Assembly (NCBI GenBank): GCA_020744225.1
Contig: JAGMWG010000014.1
Coordinates: 124,001 to 188,000, forward strand
Source: Paraphoma chrysanthemicola
Lineage: Eukaryota > Ascomycota > Dothideomycetes > Pleosporales > Phaeosphaeriaceae
Reading direction: 5' to 3'
Length of the DNA stretch: 64,000 bases
Positions 1-9,959 of the stretch are shown here, one piece after another. The notes below the pieces were generated by a model. The model had not been told where the DNA came from. It saw nothing but the letters and a program-made list of their open reading frames with translations, and made no database searches. The first letter of the stretch is position 1. Each line of letters starts with the position of its first letter. The position numbers and the translations under genes were made by a program.

Positions 1-90
1 TTGATGACTGATGTCGTCGCTACACTGTCGGCCGAGGGTGACCGTGAGAAGCGCGGTGAGCCAGGCCCTTCGCTCTCGGGAGAGTAGGCA
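1..90 (+). CDS. Possible 3' end of an upstream gene (partial)
   Basis: Frame 1 is open from the first base of the window to a TAG at 88-90, about 29 codons rich in charged residues (Glu, Asp, Arg). The other two plus-strand frames stop at once. It could be the C-terminal tail of a gene lying left of the window. A 29-codon open stretch is common by chance in GC-rich DNA, so this is only a suggestion, and no family can be named. Confidence 0.22.
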
Positions 91-721
91 TTGCGGAGGT
101 GTGAAGGTTTCCGCTTCTTCGCCGGCGCGCCGTTAAGCGAGGATATGCTACCACGTTTCCGGGGCACGTTGAGTGAGGGCATGTGAGGAGGAGACGCCAT
201 GATGGAGGTTGTGCGATGGTCCAGGCGCTCTTATATGCGGTTCGGCGTCGTGATGTAGTCTCGTCGCGGAATTCGTAGTCTGCAGGTGAGTAGGCGACAA
301 GGAAACCGCGCCCCTATTGTAATCCGCGCCGATGTACGCGCGTTCGGATCTCCGCACAGTAAGGACTGACTCCCAAGCAACTGAGAGGCACGAGGTTCAT
401 GGATTACGCCGTCGCAACACCCTTCGCCAACAGCGGCATGTGCAAGCTCCATTCACGTTGTCGCGCGTCCCCGCCAAGAAACGGCCACTAGCGCGCCTCG
501 TCCGAAATAGCGCGCGCGATCATTTCGTCATCGTTCATCTTTCGCTCTTACTGAGCATATGCAATCTAGTCTTCGCAATGTGAAAATCTCTATAACAATA
601 GGCTTCTTGCCTTCACTAATTACACTACAATCATTACAAACCCACATCTTGAAGTCGCCTTATATTCTCAATCGAGTTAAATACTTGCACTTTCAACACC
701 AGCACCACCTCACCCGTCAAC
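91..721. other. Gene-free stretch and leader of the ankyrin gene
   Basis: No convincing coding frame is seen on either strand. The last 150 bases become rich in A, C and T (for example the CACC-rich run just before the ATG at 722), as is common in fungal 5' leaders. The promoter of the small ankyrin gene is therefore probably here. No clear TATA box can be assigned. Confidence 0.4.
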
Positions 722-1273
722 ATGCCCTCCTTCGAAGAAGTCTACGGCCAATCCGCCGCCACAGCTGCTTCAAACCCCTCCCAACCCTCAGATCCCCAAT
801 CCACCACCACCACAACAACCACAGACACACAATCCGCACAATCCCCACCCCCCTCATCCCTCCCCCCAGCCGCCATAGACCTTGCAGCCAAACTCTTCGA
901 CCTCGCACGCACCGGCACCACACCCACGCTACACGCCTACATCAGCGCCGGCATCCCCAAGAACCTGACCAACGCATCGGGCGACACGCTGCTGATGCTC
1001 GCGTCGTATCACGGGCACGCGGAGACGGCGCGCATGTTGCTTGAGAACGGGGCGGATGCGAATGTGTTGAATGCAAGGGGCCAGAGTCCGATTGCGGGCG
1101 CCGTGTTTAAAGGGTATGACGAGGTTGTAAGAGTTTTGTATGAGGGTGGAGCGGATGTGCGGTTGGGGCAGCCGAATGCTGTGGATTGTGCGCGCATGTT
1201 TAAAAGGGGGAGTTGTTTGAAGTTGTTTGGGGAGGAGGAAGGGGAGGGGACGACGATAGAAGTTGGGAAGTAG
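722..1273 (+). CDS. Small ankyrin-repeat protein
   Basis: The 183-residue protein has no visible intron. Residues 15-50 are low-complexity Ser/Thr/Pro/Gln, including a poly-Thr run encoded by an ACC/ACA microsatellite near 800-830. From about residue 55 to 175 there are two to three ankyrin repeats. The clearest carries GDTLLMLASYHGHAETARML followed by the turn NGADANVLNARGQSPI; a second is GYDEVVRVLYEGGADV. Ankyrin repeats are binding scaffolds and no enzyme domain is present. The length and layout resemble the short single-domain ankyrin proteins conserved across ascomycetes, probably cytosolic or nuclear, but the partner cannot be read from the sequence. The ATG at 722 follows a pyrimidine/adenine-rich leader and is the first in frame. 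The gene converges with the L4 gene; the two stops are about 180 bases apart. Confidence 0.85.
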   Translation: MPSFEEVYGQSAATAASNPSQPSDPQSTTTTTTTDTQSAQSPPPSSLPPAAIDLAAKLFDLARTGTTPTLHAYISAGIPKNLTNASGDTLLMLASYHGHAETARMLLENGADANVLNARGQSPIAGAVFKGYDEVVRVLYEGGADVRLGQPNAVDCARMFKRGSCLKLFGEEEGEGTTIEVGK

Positions 1274-1454
1274 AGTAGAAGAATATTAGACATCACAGTT
1301 GCATGAGTGGGATCAGATATGTGATGTGAAGATGTGAAACCTTCTCGTGAGGTCTTTTGATCAAGACAGCTACTTCATGATAGCCATCCCACGTTACACC
1401 ATGGAATCATCCGTAAGAAAATGCCCAGGAACCCATTCGCCAGCCAAACACACT

Positions 1455-2787
1455 CTAGTTCTCGTCAAGCAGCGCAGCAAAGGTCTCGCTGGTCGCCTCA
1501 GGCTTCTTGGTGTCGAGCTCCTTGGAGCCGAGCTTCTCCTTGGCGAAAGCCGCAGCGTAGGGGTTAAGGCGGAGCTGCACCTGGAAGTTCTTGAGCGGGT
1601 TCTTCTTCTGTACAACGCCACGCTTGGAGACGGCGCCACCACGGACGGGGCGGAGGACCTTCTGGATGTCGCTCGAGTTGATGATCTTGCTGAGGTCGGG
1701 CTGGGTCATGATGGTGGAGGGGAGGAGGAAGTCCTTCTTCAGCGCTGAAGGCTCGGTAGTGGAGCCGTAGATGGTGTCAAGAGCACCGAAAGCAGATGAG
1801 GTCCAGACGACGAAGCGGCCAAGGTGACCACCGGGGGCGAGCTGGAGGAGGTTGAGCGAGTAGACGGACGAGGTCTCAACGCCGGGGATGTTGCGGAAAG
1901 CCTTGACGAGCTCCTTGCCATCCTCATCGGGGTTGTAGATGACAAGAGGACCACGGCGCTGCTTGTGGCGGCGACCCCTCAGCTTGCCCTTACCAGCGCG
2001 GAGCTTGCGCGAGTTCTTGGCCTTCTCGACATCGGCACCGGCACCGACAGCCTTGAGCAGGGCAACGGCGGCGGAGGTCTTGCGGATAGCGGCATCGGCG
2101 AAAGCGGTCGAGGAGATGACGAGCGGGACCTCAGGGACGGTGCTGACGTTGTGGCCACGGGCCATGAGCAGAGCAGGGCTTCCTGAAGCAGCAACGGCCG
2201 AGGCGGTAGCGAAACGCTTCTGGTTCAGGTTGATCTTCTGGTGCCACTTGCGCCAGACCTTGGTGGGAGCGAACATGCGACCAGAGCGGCACATGTTACC
2301 GAAGGCAGCCTGACCAGCACGGTGAGTACCTCCACCAGAGACACGGGGAATACGTGCAACAGCACGACCGGTACCCCATGACTCGGCAGAAGTTTGGTGA
2401 CCAGCCTTCTCGGAGCTAATACAGTATTAGAGCGTGCGATTGTGTTTGCAGTGCGGGCGAGGTCTTACACAGCGTATGGCTGGCGGCGGTTCTTGTTCAT
2501 GCCAGTGTGGACCGCGTGGACGATATCAGGGCGGATGGGCGCCTGCAGATTTTGTTAGCTATTATTCTGTATGTAAATATGCAATTGCAATTGTAATCCA
2601 GCCATCTCCCAGCTTTGCGACGCTTGGTTTTGTATTTTTCGTTGATCGTGTCGTGTGGGCAGATGGCAGAATCTCGAACTGCGCATTGCGAGCGCTGGCG
2701 ACTGACCTTGAAGACATTGGGCACGGTGATGGTGTCCTTGGTGGACTCGCCCTTGGCGGAGATGACGGTAACGGTCGGCCTCGACAT
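1455..2787 (-). CDS. RPL4: 60S ribosomal protein L4 (uL4), three exons
   Basis: This is a structural component of the large ribosomal subunit; the uL4 family lines the peptide exit tunnel. Exons are 2787-2707, 2542-2469 and 2415-1455, giving 371 residues. Exon lengths of 81, 74 and 961 nt keep the frame. The protein begins MSRPTVTVISAKGEST, continues across the first junction as VPNVFK-APIRPDIVHAVHTG, and crosses the second into SEKAGHQTSAESWGTGRA, the family's signature block. Then follow GMCRSGRMFAPT-type sequence, a basic middle around RGRRHKQRRGP and a C-terminal extension. Donors are GTCAGT and GTAAGA; acceptors are CTGCAG and ATTAG. Introns clustered in the first 150 codons are usual for fungal ribosomal protein genes. 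Length agrees with fungal L4 (about 360-370). The assignment is secure; the exon borders were placed by hand. Confidence 0.96.
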
Positions 2788-5658
2788 TGTGTCTCGTGTG
2801 GGCGGTGCTGTTGTTAGTAGTCGCTGACCTGGTGTCTTGAGAAATCTCGAAGTTCAGCTCAATTTGCGCTCGTGGTGCGCTAAGCAAGCGAGCTCTTAGC
2901 GCGGCGGGAGGACATCACGTGCGTAGCCCACCCACCCAACCGTCTTTTCCTTCTGCGTCTAGCATGAACACGATTCTGTATAACAATTGAAGCTCAAACA
3001 CTACGAGAGAAGCACGATAAAAAGGCTTTGGGAGAAAAAACGTATCATTCTAGTATAATGTACTCCAACGCATCCATAGATCCATAACACAACTATAATG
3101 CAGTGGCCACATTACTTCAGAACAGCTCAATGCACTTGCAGCTTCCCTTGGCCTTCATCTTATTACTGCACACATACTCCTTCCGCAAAGGTCACGAGCT
3201 CACTCCTGGCGTTAGCTATTACTGCATACATGCATGAACATTCGAGAACCGCTGCTTGTCCTGAACATGATGACGGGAGAGCGCTCCACTCCTCGTCTCA
3301 TGAGTATCATTAGGGAGTTTTCATCTTAGGGAAACATGAAACTATGAGATAGAGTTCATGCTATTGACTGCGAAACGTACCGAGCCCGCTCATCTTGTGT
3401 TGTAACCATCGGAATCATTCGGAATTTCCTCCGAAGGGTCAGTTAGCCTGTGAGGAGTAGCTGGTGGCTTCACGTGAGGCTCTGCGGTCTGCCCCGTGGT
3501 CCTGTGTCGAGATCTCATTTGGAACGTTGCGGCTTGCGACGAGGTCTGCTGATCATACCTCAGACAATATTGAACAATCCATGCAATGGATCGAATCGGG
3601 ATGCCGTGTTTGCAGTCCGCTTCGTAAACCCTCTCTCAAGATAGCAACTCAAGATGAACATTACCTTTCACTGTACGAGTTCGGCGGGCCGACACGGATT
3701 GACACGAAGACGCCCCGTGTTCGATTCGCGATGGTTGTGCTGCGAGTCAGAATTACGATGGAAATTCGATCTCACGTGTCGGTCAAGGTGACCTCGGCGG
3801 CACAGGCGTAGGATCGTCACCAGGACCAGCGGGACAAAGTCGAGCATCGCAATCTTCCGCGAAGGGAAATTACGCACGTTGGCGGAAGACTGAAACACAA
3901 CGGGCTGGTGTTTGCCTGATCAGGCAGGCTGCGAGAATGAAGGGACCGGCTAGGTGGACGCGACACCCCAAAGCGGTGTGTTCGATGCTCTGTCGCAAGA
4001 ACGGCCGGCCTTGTCTGTCAAACGGCCGTGCTGGGCAACGTTGCACCGAGAGTGAAGCGAGCGCGCATGTCGGTTGTTGACATGGTCAAACTCACCGCAG
4101 GCTTGGTGGTGAAGACATGAAACGAGGGCAATGGCTCACATGATGTGGCCAGATTACGCGGTGCGTCGTCGCGGAGGCGCAAATAACAGCATCGTCGTAA
4201 TACTCACCCGGCCAACGAGTGGGTCGACAGCGCTGTGTTTCATCTTTTGGAAGCGTGCAGTCGGAGTGTTTGGTGCTGCATCCTTCCATGTCTGTGTTTC
4301 TCACGGTTGCAGCCCATGTTTAGTGTATCACAAATGGATGCAAGGTCAGTTCGTAGTCAAGTTATCTATGTAGCAGCTGAGAGACCCCATGTGCCGTATA
4401 CAGTGCACGCTGGGATCCCAGACGCGTGTGAAGGCCTCTTGCAGGACCCCAAGGGAAGTGTTTAGGTGCAGGAAACGGGGGCCCGGCCGCCGCCAAATGT
4501 CCGAGGTGTCAGGCCGGTTAAGGGTCTGCAGGGTCTCAGGGACGAGATGCGGTGCGGCATGGCAACGGAGCGCACAACAATGCTGTCCGCAAACATGAAG
4601 TCGCGGATTGCATGCGGAGGGAGTCGCTGGCTGTGTGTTCGGAGGAGCAGGCCGCGTCCGGGGTGGCTGCAATCAGCTCCAGGGCTGATGTCTCTCGTCT
4701 AGCCTTTCCCAGCAGCGCAAATACGTGCTTAGGGGGTGCCCGCACTGGGGGTTCCTGGGAACACAGCTGCAGCGTGCGGCGACAGTGACGGCGACGACGG
4801 CGACAGTGAAGTGTGAAGGCAATAGAGGGACGCGCTGCTGTTGGACGATTGCCCTTCAGCAGCGCGCGCTGGCCCTGGGCAGAGTGGAGTGGTTCACGAT
4901 GGGCTCCAGGCGCTGCTCCACCGTGACTGGGTGCGTCTGCTTGGAGTGGCCCGCGGTGGTCGCGTGTGGTTGGCTGGGCGGGCAGTCTTAGCACACGGCT
5001 GGCGTTGCTATTTTGGTCGCTGGCGCTTGGGCTGTTAGCGCTGTCTGCTGTGGTTCGCTCGCTCGCCCATCTTCACCATGGATTGACGCCGACGCCGCCT
5101 CGACACTCGCAGCGCGCACCTTTCCTTCCCACCACCCACCACCTTCCCACCCAGGCGGCAGCGGCTCTGCGAACGACCGGCACCTCGCACCTTCCCAGCT
5201 GGTCACCACTCGGCCTCCCGTCCGCCAATTTGCGAGCAGAGTGTGTTGTTGCGACAGGCGAAGCGTCCCCACGACCATCACCACCACGACCACGACCGAC
5301 AGTGCCTCGAGTGCCGCACTCCCACGGTCCGTCACGCACCGCCCGCTCCACCACGACCGCACGCCAGCTTGTCGCCCATTCGACCCTTCTCTGTCCGCGC
5401 CGCATTCCCAGGCATAGGCGCATCGCCGGCCTAGTCGCTCCTTCCCCAGGCGCTTAGTCGACTCCAGGATCTGGTTATCCTCACGACCCACCAACAGCGG
5501 CGTGTCTCTGCGCTGCGAGCAACTCGGTAGGTGCTGCGTGTTTCCTGTGTCCAAGCCCGTCTTCCCACCGTCCGCCTGCTGTAGTCTGCCCAAGAGCATG
5601 TCGCCTTGACCGCAGCACACCGCACACCATCAGGGCACCGTCATCTGCACACACGACC
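2788..5658. other. 2.9 kb gene-free stretch upstream of the phosphatase gene
   Basis: The first few hundred bases are the promoter side of the L4 gene. No open frame on either strand shows a recognisable domain, sensible composition and a good start together. Bases 4780-4830 hold a GGCGAC/AGTGAC-type simple repeat. From about 5080 to 5650 the plus strand is strongly C- and T-rich with CCACCAC/CGACCA runs, as expected for a long 5' untranslated leader of the phosphatase. Open frames read on the minus strand here (for example 4988-5620) are by-products of that skew. A non-coding RNA cannot be excluded. Confidence 0.45.
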
Positions 5659-8600
5659 ATGTACATGTCGTCGCCCGCCGTGCAGGCTGTGCACAGCGTC
5701 CCTGAAGCCCGTCCCCAGAACATGTATCCCGCTCTCAGACTACAGACTCCCGACTACGGGACTCGGGACCCCGTCGCCATGTCCCCAACTTATGCAATGC
5801 CAGACGCTGACAGTCCCACGCTTAAGAGAGCATTCTTTACACCTAATTCCGCATTCCCTTCCAAGAAGCATACTTTCACGCCTTCCACACCGCACACGCC
5901 GCGTCGCGTCAGCAGCCCCAGCACACGCTGCCCTCGACTGGCAGCGTCGCCCCGCCTCCGCAGACCCAGTATGGTTCAGACGAGCGCGCGGTCCTTCATG
6001 CCGATGCCCTCATTCGGTTCCGTCTTTGGAGGAGAACTGCACACCAACGGACACCAGGACACCTCAGACGCACATGGCAGCAATGTAGTGCGGCCAGCTT
6101 CCAGCGGTCCCACAGCGAGCGGCACCTTTTCCTCCTTCCATATGCACACCGACAGCCGCGACAGCAACTCGACAGCATCCTCCGACAACTCGCCCACCAC
6201 GACCATTTCCACCATGGACTCGTCCTCCGTTACCGACCCGTCCCCGGGCCCTTCGCCAGAGTCGCCTTTGGCCAAGTCGGCTGCTGCGTCCTCGTTTGTC
6301 GCTGACTTCAGATCGCGAAGGCCAGAGACCAGCTCTGGAGACTCGTCGCCAAGTGCCTTTTTCGAGCTGCAGCGGCCGACAACACCAGCGAAGAAGGCGC
6401 GTAATCTGAAGAACCTGGGCATCAATACGACTACATCACTAACCAACCTGCGCGGCCACACACCAGCCCCGGTTGGTGTGATACCTAAGGAAAAGAACAG
6501 CTCAGCACCGCCGTCGCCGCTCTTTATCAAGCCGCCAACGCCACCAAAGCGGCGACCGTCCAATCTCAGCTTGACAATTTCCACGCCTGGTAGCACCGAA
6601 AACAAGCCTGCACGGCTAGTCATTCCATCGACACCGTCGTTCAACCGACCCACCCTGCGTCACTTCCAGTCATCACCCTCATTACCGAGCATGGGCCCAT
6701 CCGGTGGAATGCAGTTGCCCACACTGCGACCACTCGTGACCAAGCCCAGCGGATTGTCTGAAGTGCCGTTCGAGATGGAAGAAGAGGATGATGAACAGAA
6801 CTTTGACATACCCCAGTCGCGAGAAGAGAAGCCAGCCGCCTACCCCAATGGTCCCATCTGCATCTACGAGGCCGGAGTATATCTCTACTTCGAACCCACG
6901 GCTGAGCAGGCCTGTACTTTTGACGTCATCATCAACGTCGCCAGCGAGGTGAAGAACCCATTTACATCTCCCGCGTCAGAATCGCAAAAGGACATTGATG
7001 CCAGACGCGTGGATGGACCGCCCGCCGAGAGCGTTGACTTTGCTGCACTCTCCCAACGAGCCAAGCCCATCACTTCCTTTGGCATGGGCGACAGCTCTCC
7101 AACGACTCCAAAGGCAACTCCACCTGTTATGCAAACGGTCCAGGCCGGCGAGATTGAGATCAACGGACAAAACTACAAGACGCCCGAGTACATCCACATG
7201 CCCTGGGAACACAACACCGATATCGTTCCAGATCTATACAGGCTAGTGAAGCTCATGGACGATCGAGTCCAGCAAGGAAAACGTGTATTGATCCACTGCC
7301 AGTGCGGTGTCAGTCGCTCTGCTAGCTTAATTGTGGCTTACGGATTGTACAAAGACCCTCAAATGAGTGTACAGGAGGCCTACGACCGAGCGAAGAAGCG
7401 GAGCAAGTGGATTGGGCCGAATATGAATTTGATCATGCAGCTGCAAGAGTTCCGCAATGGGTTACTCAGACAGAACGACAGCAGAAACTTCCGAAATCAG
7501 GGCTTCGGAGGGCGATCGGCTGGCTTGAGCACCGCACGATCGACGGGCAACAAGGGTTACTCGGCTTTTGACAGGGACGATGCATCAGGGTCGCGGACAC
7601 CACAAACTGCTCCACTTCCACCCGACAGTGACATGACAATGCAGAGAGCAAGCACAGGCAACATGATGGCCGTCTCCCCTGGACCACTGTCAGCACCATC
7701 AGGCGCATTCTCCAACACGTTCCGTCGATCTTGGGACGCCAGCCAGTCCCATTTTGGTCTTTCTGCGCAGTCTACGCCAATCGCAACACCCTACGTGGAT
7801 CCAGCAGGTCACGTTGTTCCTGTCTTGTCAATACCAGTGAACGATGTTGCGAAGGCTGGACCAGAACCCACTGTAACAGTCGAGCTTGTGGAGCCACCAA
7901 AACGAACAACACTACAGCTACCCATTGTCCCAAACTTCTCTCGTCAGCTGCCGCTGAGAGCACAAGAAGGACCATCTCAAGTGACTTCGTCCCATTTGGA
8001 GGTCGGCCATTCGACCGGTTTGCAGCCACTTTCGTTTGGTGCTCTCAAATCTCCTGCTGTGTCCAGCTTCAACTTGTCTTCCACTTTCAACTCGCAACAA
8101 GATGAGATTATGTCGCCCATCAAGACCTCGTTTGACAATCCGTGGCCAAGTGGCTACGATGCCGAGCCTCAGTCTGTGACTGTGCCTTCAATAGAACGGG
8201 ACGACATGGCAGCTCAACTCGCGTCACCCAGGGCCACAGAGTTTCACATGGCTCCGCTGCGATCTGGTGGTATCGATGAGTCGTTTGGCATGCTTTCGCC
8301 GCGTGCTACTTCCTTTGCTTTCGACGAGCCACCCAAAGGCCCATCCTTCGAATCGACGTTTCCCTCGTTCGAGTCTGCAGAAGTTGTATCACCCGTAGCC
8401 ACGCAGTTCCCTAAGGATATCTTCGGCAAGTCCGATGATCTGGAACAGGAAGATATCACGTCCCCACGGGCTGAAGAGTTTCATATGGCTCCCTTCAAGC
8501 CAGACGTAGCCGTGGACGAGGATCCCTTTGGTCTCACTTCACCCACAAGATTTGACTTCACTGGCAATCCCTTCAACGGCCCGTCAATCGCAGTGACACA

Positions 8601-9285
8601 GGACAGTGAGCCAGAAGATCGTAGGCCATCATTTCAGGCGATCCTACCGCCTGCTCACCAGACATTCAATGGCTTCGCCTCTCTCGATGGTACAGCACAT
8701 GCTCAGCCAATGTTTCAAGAGCCTCTTCCGCTGCGCACTCTGAATGCGAAGCCGACACTGAGCACGCCTGTACGTGTCGACAGTCCCAGCACATCGCCTG
8801 AGAAGCAGAAGATTCCGTCGATTCAGACACCATTGCGTGATATTGGCAACATTCAGAGGGCTCCCGAGACGCCTCAAACCCCCAAGGAGGCATTCCTAGC
8901 CACACCTTCCAAAGGCATCCGAACACGATTCTCGTCACCTAATCTGCGAGAACAGCGCAAGCTGCATAAGCTGCAGACGACGATGGAATCTCAGCTTCCA
9001 AAGAAGGCTCCCGTACAGCAACACGCTGCCGACGATATCGATGCGCTGATGTCGCCGCGTGCTGAAGAGTTCACTCGCAACCCGTTCCATTTCGATCTAC
9101 AGAGCCCTGTTGATGACACTAGCCCAGCGTCCTCGAACGAGACTATCAAAGACGGTCGCAACGGGCACGATTGGACCGACCCTGTTCCTCGCCAGTGGAC
9201 ACCGGAGAAGGCCACTGTTGACCCACGAAGCCCTGTGCAGACCGGTAGCAGTCCTATTGTGCGAAGCATCTTCGATGTACTGTGA
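5659..9285 (+). CDS. Dual-specificity protein phosphatase, MAPK-phosphatase type, with long disordered flanks
   Basis: The 1208-residue single-exon protein probably dephosphorylates Tyr and Thr on MAP kinases, like yeast Msg5 or S. pombe Pmp1 (inference from family). The catalytic domain lies at about residues 390-605. The P-loop IHCQCGVSRSAS puts the nucleophile at Cys547 and the phosphate-binding Arg at 553, and Asp521 (HNTDIVP) is the likely general acid. The AYDRAKKRSKWIGPNMN block fits the C-terminal helices of the DSPc fold. Residues 1-380 are Ser/Pro-rich and disordered, with many SP/TP sites. The tail, about 610-1208, is also disordered and contains six to seven copies of a motif near SPRAxEFxxxPF (positions about 855-1145). 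Between the first domain strand and the P-loop there is a low-complexity insert (about 435-500). Yeast Msg5 is 489 residues, so this protein is far longer. The start at 5659 follows a long pyrimidine-rich leader; a second ATG lies two codons on. Confidence 0.9.
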   Translation: MYMSSPAVQAVHSVPEARPQNMYPALRLQTPDYGTRDPVAMSPTYAMPDADSPTLKRAFFTPNSAFPSKKHTFTPSTPHTPRRVSSPSTRCPRLAASPRLRRPSMVQTSARSFMPMPSFGSVFGGELHTNGHQDTSDAHGSNVVRPASSGPTASGTFSSFHMHTDSRDSNSTASSDNSPTTTISTMDSSSVTDPSPGPSPESPLAKSAAASSFVADFRSRRPETSSGDSSPSAFFELQRPTTPAKKARNLKNLGINTTTSLTNLRGHTPAPVGVIPKEKNSSAPPSPLFIKPPTPPKRRPSNLSLTISTPGSTENKPARLVIPSTPSFNRPTLRHFQSSPSLPSMGPSGGMQLPTLRPLVTKPSGLSEVPFEMEEEDDEQNFDIPQSREEKPAAYPNGPICIYEAGVYLYFEPTAEQACTFDVIINVASEVKNPFTSPASESQKDIDARRVDGPPAESVDFAALSQRAKPITSFGMGDSSPTTPKATPPVMQTVQAGEIEINGQNYKTPEYIHMPWEHNTDIVPDLYRLVKLMDDRVQQGKRVLIHCQCGVSRSASLIVAYGLYKDPQMSVQEAYDRAKKRSKWIGPNMNLIMQLQEFRNGLLRQNDSRNFRNQGFGGRSAGLSTARSTGNKGYSAFDRDDASGSRTPQTAPLPPDSDMTMQRASTGNMMAVSPGPLSAPSGAFSNTFRRSWDASQSHFGLSAQSTPIATPYVDPAGHVVPVLSIPVNDVAKAGPEPTVTVELVEPPKRTTLQLPIVPNFSRQLPLRAQEGPSQVTSSHLEVGHSTGLQPLSFGALKSPAVSSFNLSSTFNSQQDEIMSPIKTSFDNPWPSGYDAEPQSVTVPSIERDDMAAQLASPRATEFHMAPLRSGGIDESFGMLSPRATSFAFDEPPKGPSFESTFPSFESAEVVSPVATQFPKDIFGKSDDLEQEDITSPRAEEFHMAPFKPDVAVDEDPFGLTSPTRFDFTGNPFNGPSIAVTQDSEPEDRRPSFQAILPPAHQTFNGFASLDGTAHAQPMFQEPLPLRTLNAKPTLSTPVRVDSPSTSPEKQKIPSIQTPLRDIGNIQRAPETPQTPKEAFLATPSKGIRTRFSSPNLREQRKLHKLQTTMESQLPKKAPVQQHAADDIDALMSPRAEEFTRNPFHFDLQSPVDDTSPASSNETIKDGRNGHDWTDPVPRQWTPEKATVDPRSPVQTGSSPIVRSIFDVL

Positions 9286-9773
9286 GGGAATATCATGCCA
9301 TGGATATTCCATATCACGAGACCGGAGCAATTTCCGCACCGTCACAACCGAACAGGTCTCAGGACCTTAGCCGCATACGCGACGGTGGGTGGCGTTCGCC
9401 ATTGAAGTCTGTTTCAGGTGCAATTTCCTGCTCCACTGATCCGGCGAAGCCAATCTCGCGTACAAGCGTCGAACGTGGCGGCCATGCGCCTATAGCGAAC
9501 AGCGCAGCATGACTACTTTCGACGGACCGAACTCCGTCACTCAATTGGCCTTTGGCCTCTGCAATTACACCAGCACGATTTCAGTTTGTATTCATTCGTT
9601 TCCGGATTCTCCTTCTTCGCAGCCGGCGTACCAACGGCGTTTTCCTATCGTGGAGGTCCACGCGCGTTGAATTACGCACCGTAATGTCCTAGTCTCTAGT
9701 ATCTAGTTCCGCCACCGACCTCCACATACCACACGCTCCTTAGCACCATCTTACAACACACGACACTCGCTCC
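9286..9773. other. Gene-free stretch after the phosphatase gene
   Basis: This holds the 3' flank of the phosphatase gene and then a pyrimidine/adenine-rich run (about 9690-9770) that looks like the leader of the small reading frame starting at 9774. No other gene is seen. Confidence 0.4.
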
Positions 9774-9959
9774 ATGTACAGCCAACTCTCATCACCACAA
9801 TTTCCTTGGTCCTCACGAGCGATGTCATTGAGTGGACCCACCGCAGTGAACGGTGCGAGTCTTGCTATCTTCTTTTCCTTTGTGCTTTGGGTTCTGATGG
9901 GCTTGATGAATTTCGTCAAGCCCGGCGTTCAGGGTGACGAGAGGTATTGGATAGGATAG
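9774..9959 (+). CDS. Possible small single-pass membrane protein (61 residues)
   Basis: An ATG after a C/T/A-rich leader opens a 61-codon frame. Residues 1-28 are polar; an internal Met at 17 could also be the start. Residues 29-48 form one hydrophobic segment (ASLAIFFSFVLWVLMGLMNF), followed by VKPGVQGDERYW, a short charged tail. The layout of short polar head, one membrane span and charged tail is that of small mitochondrial or ER membrane subunits, but I recognise no family. It could be a chance frame. In favour: a leader-like upstream region, and a location in a 2.7 kb interval between two converging genes. Confidence 0.38.
   Translation: MYSQLSSPQFPWSSRAMSLSGPTAVNGASLAIFFSFVLWVLMGLMNFVKPGVQGDERYWIG

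Noticed and set aside
4988..5620. 210-codon minus-strand frame upstream of the phosphatase
   Set aside because: The region is pyrimidine-skewed and the frame is low complexity. Best explained as the phosphatase 5' leader read backwards.
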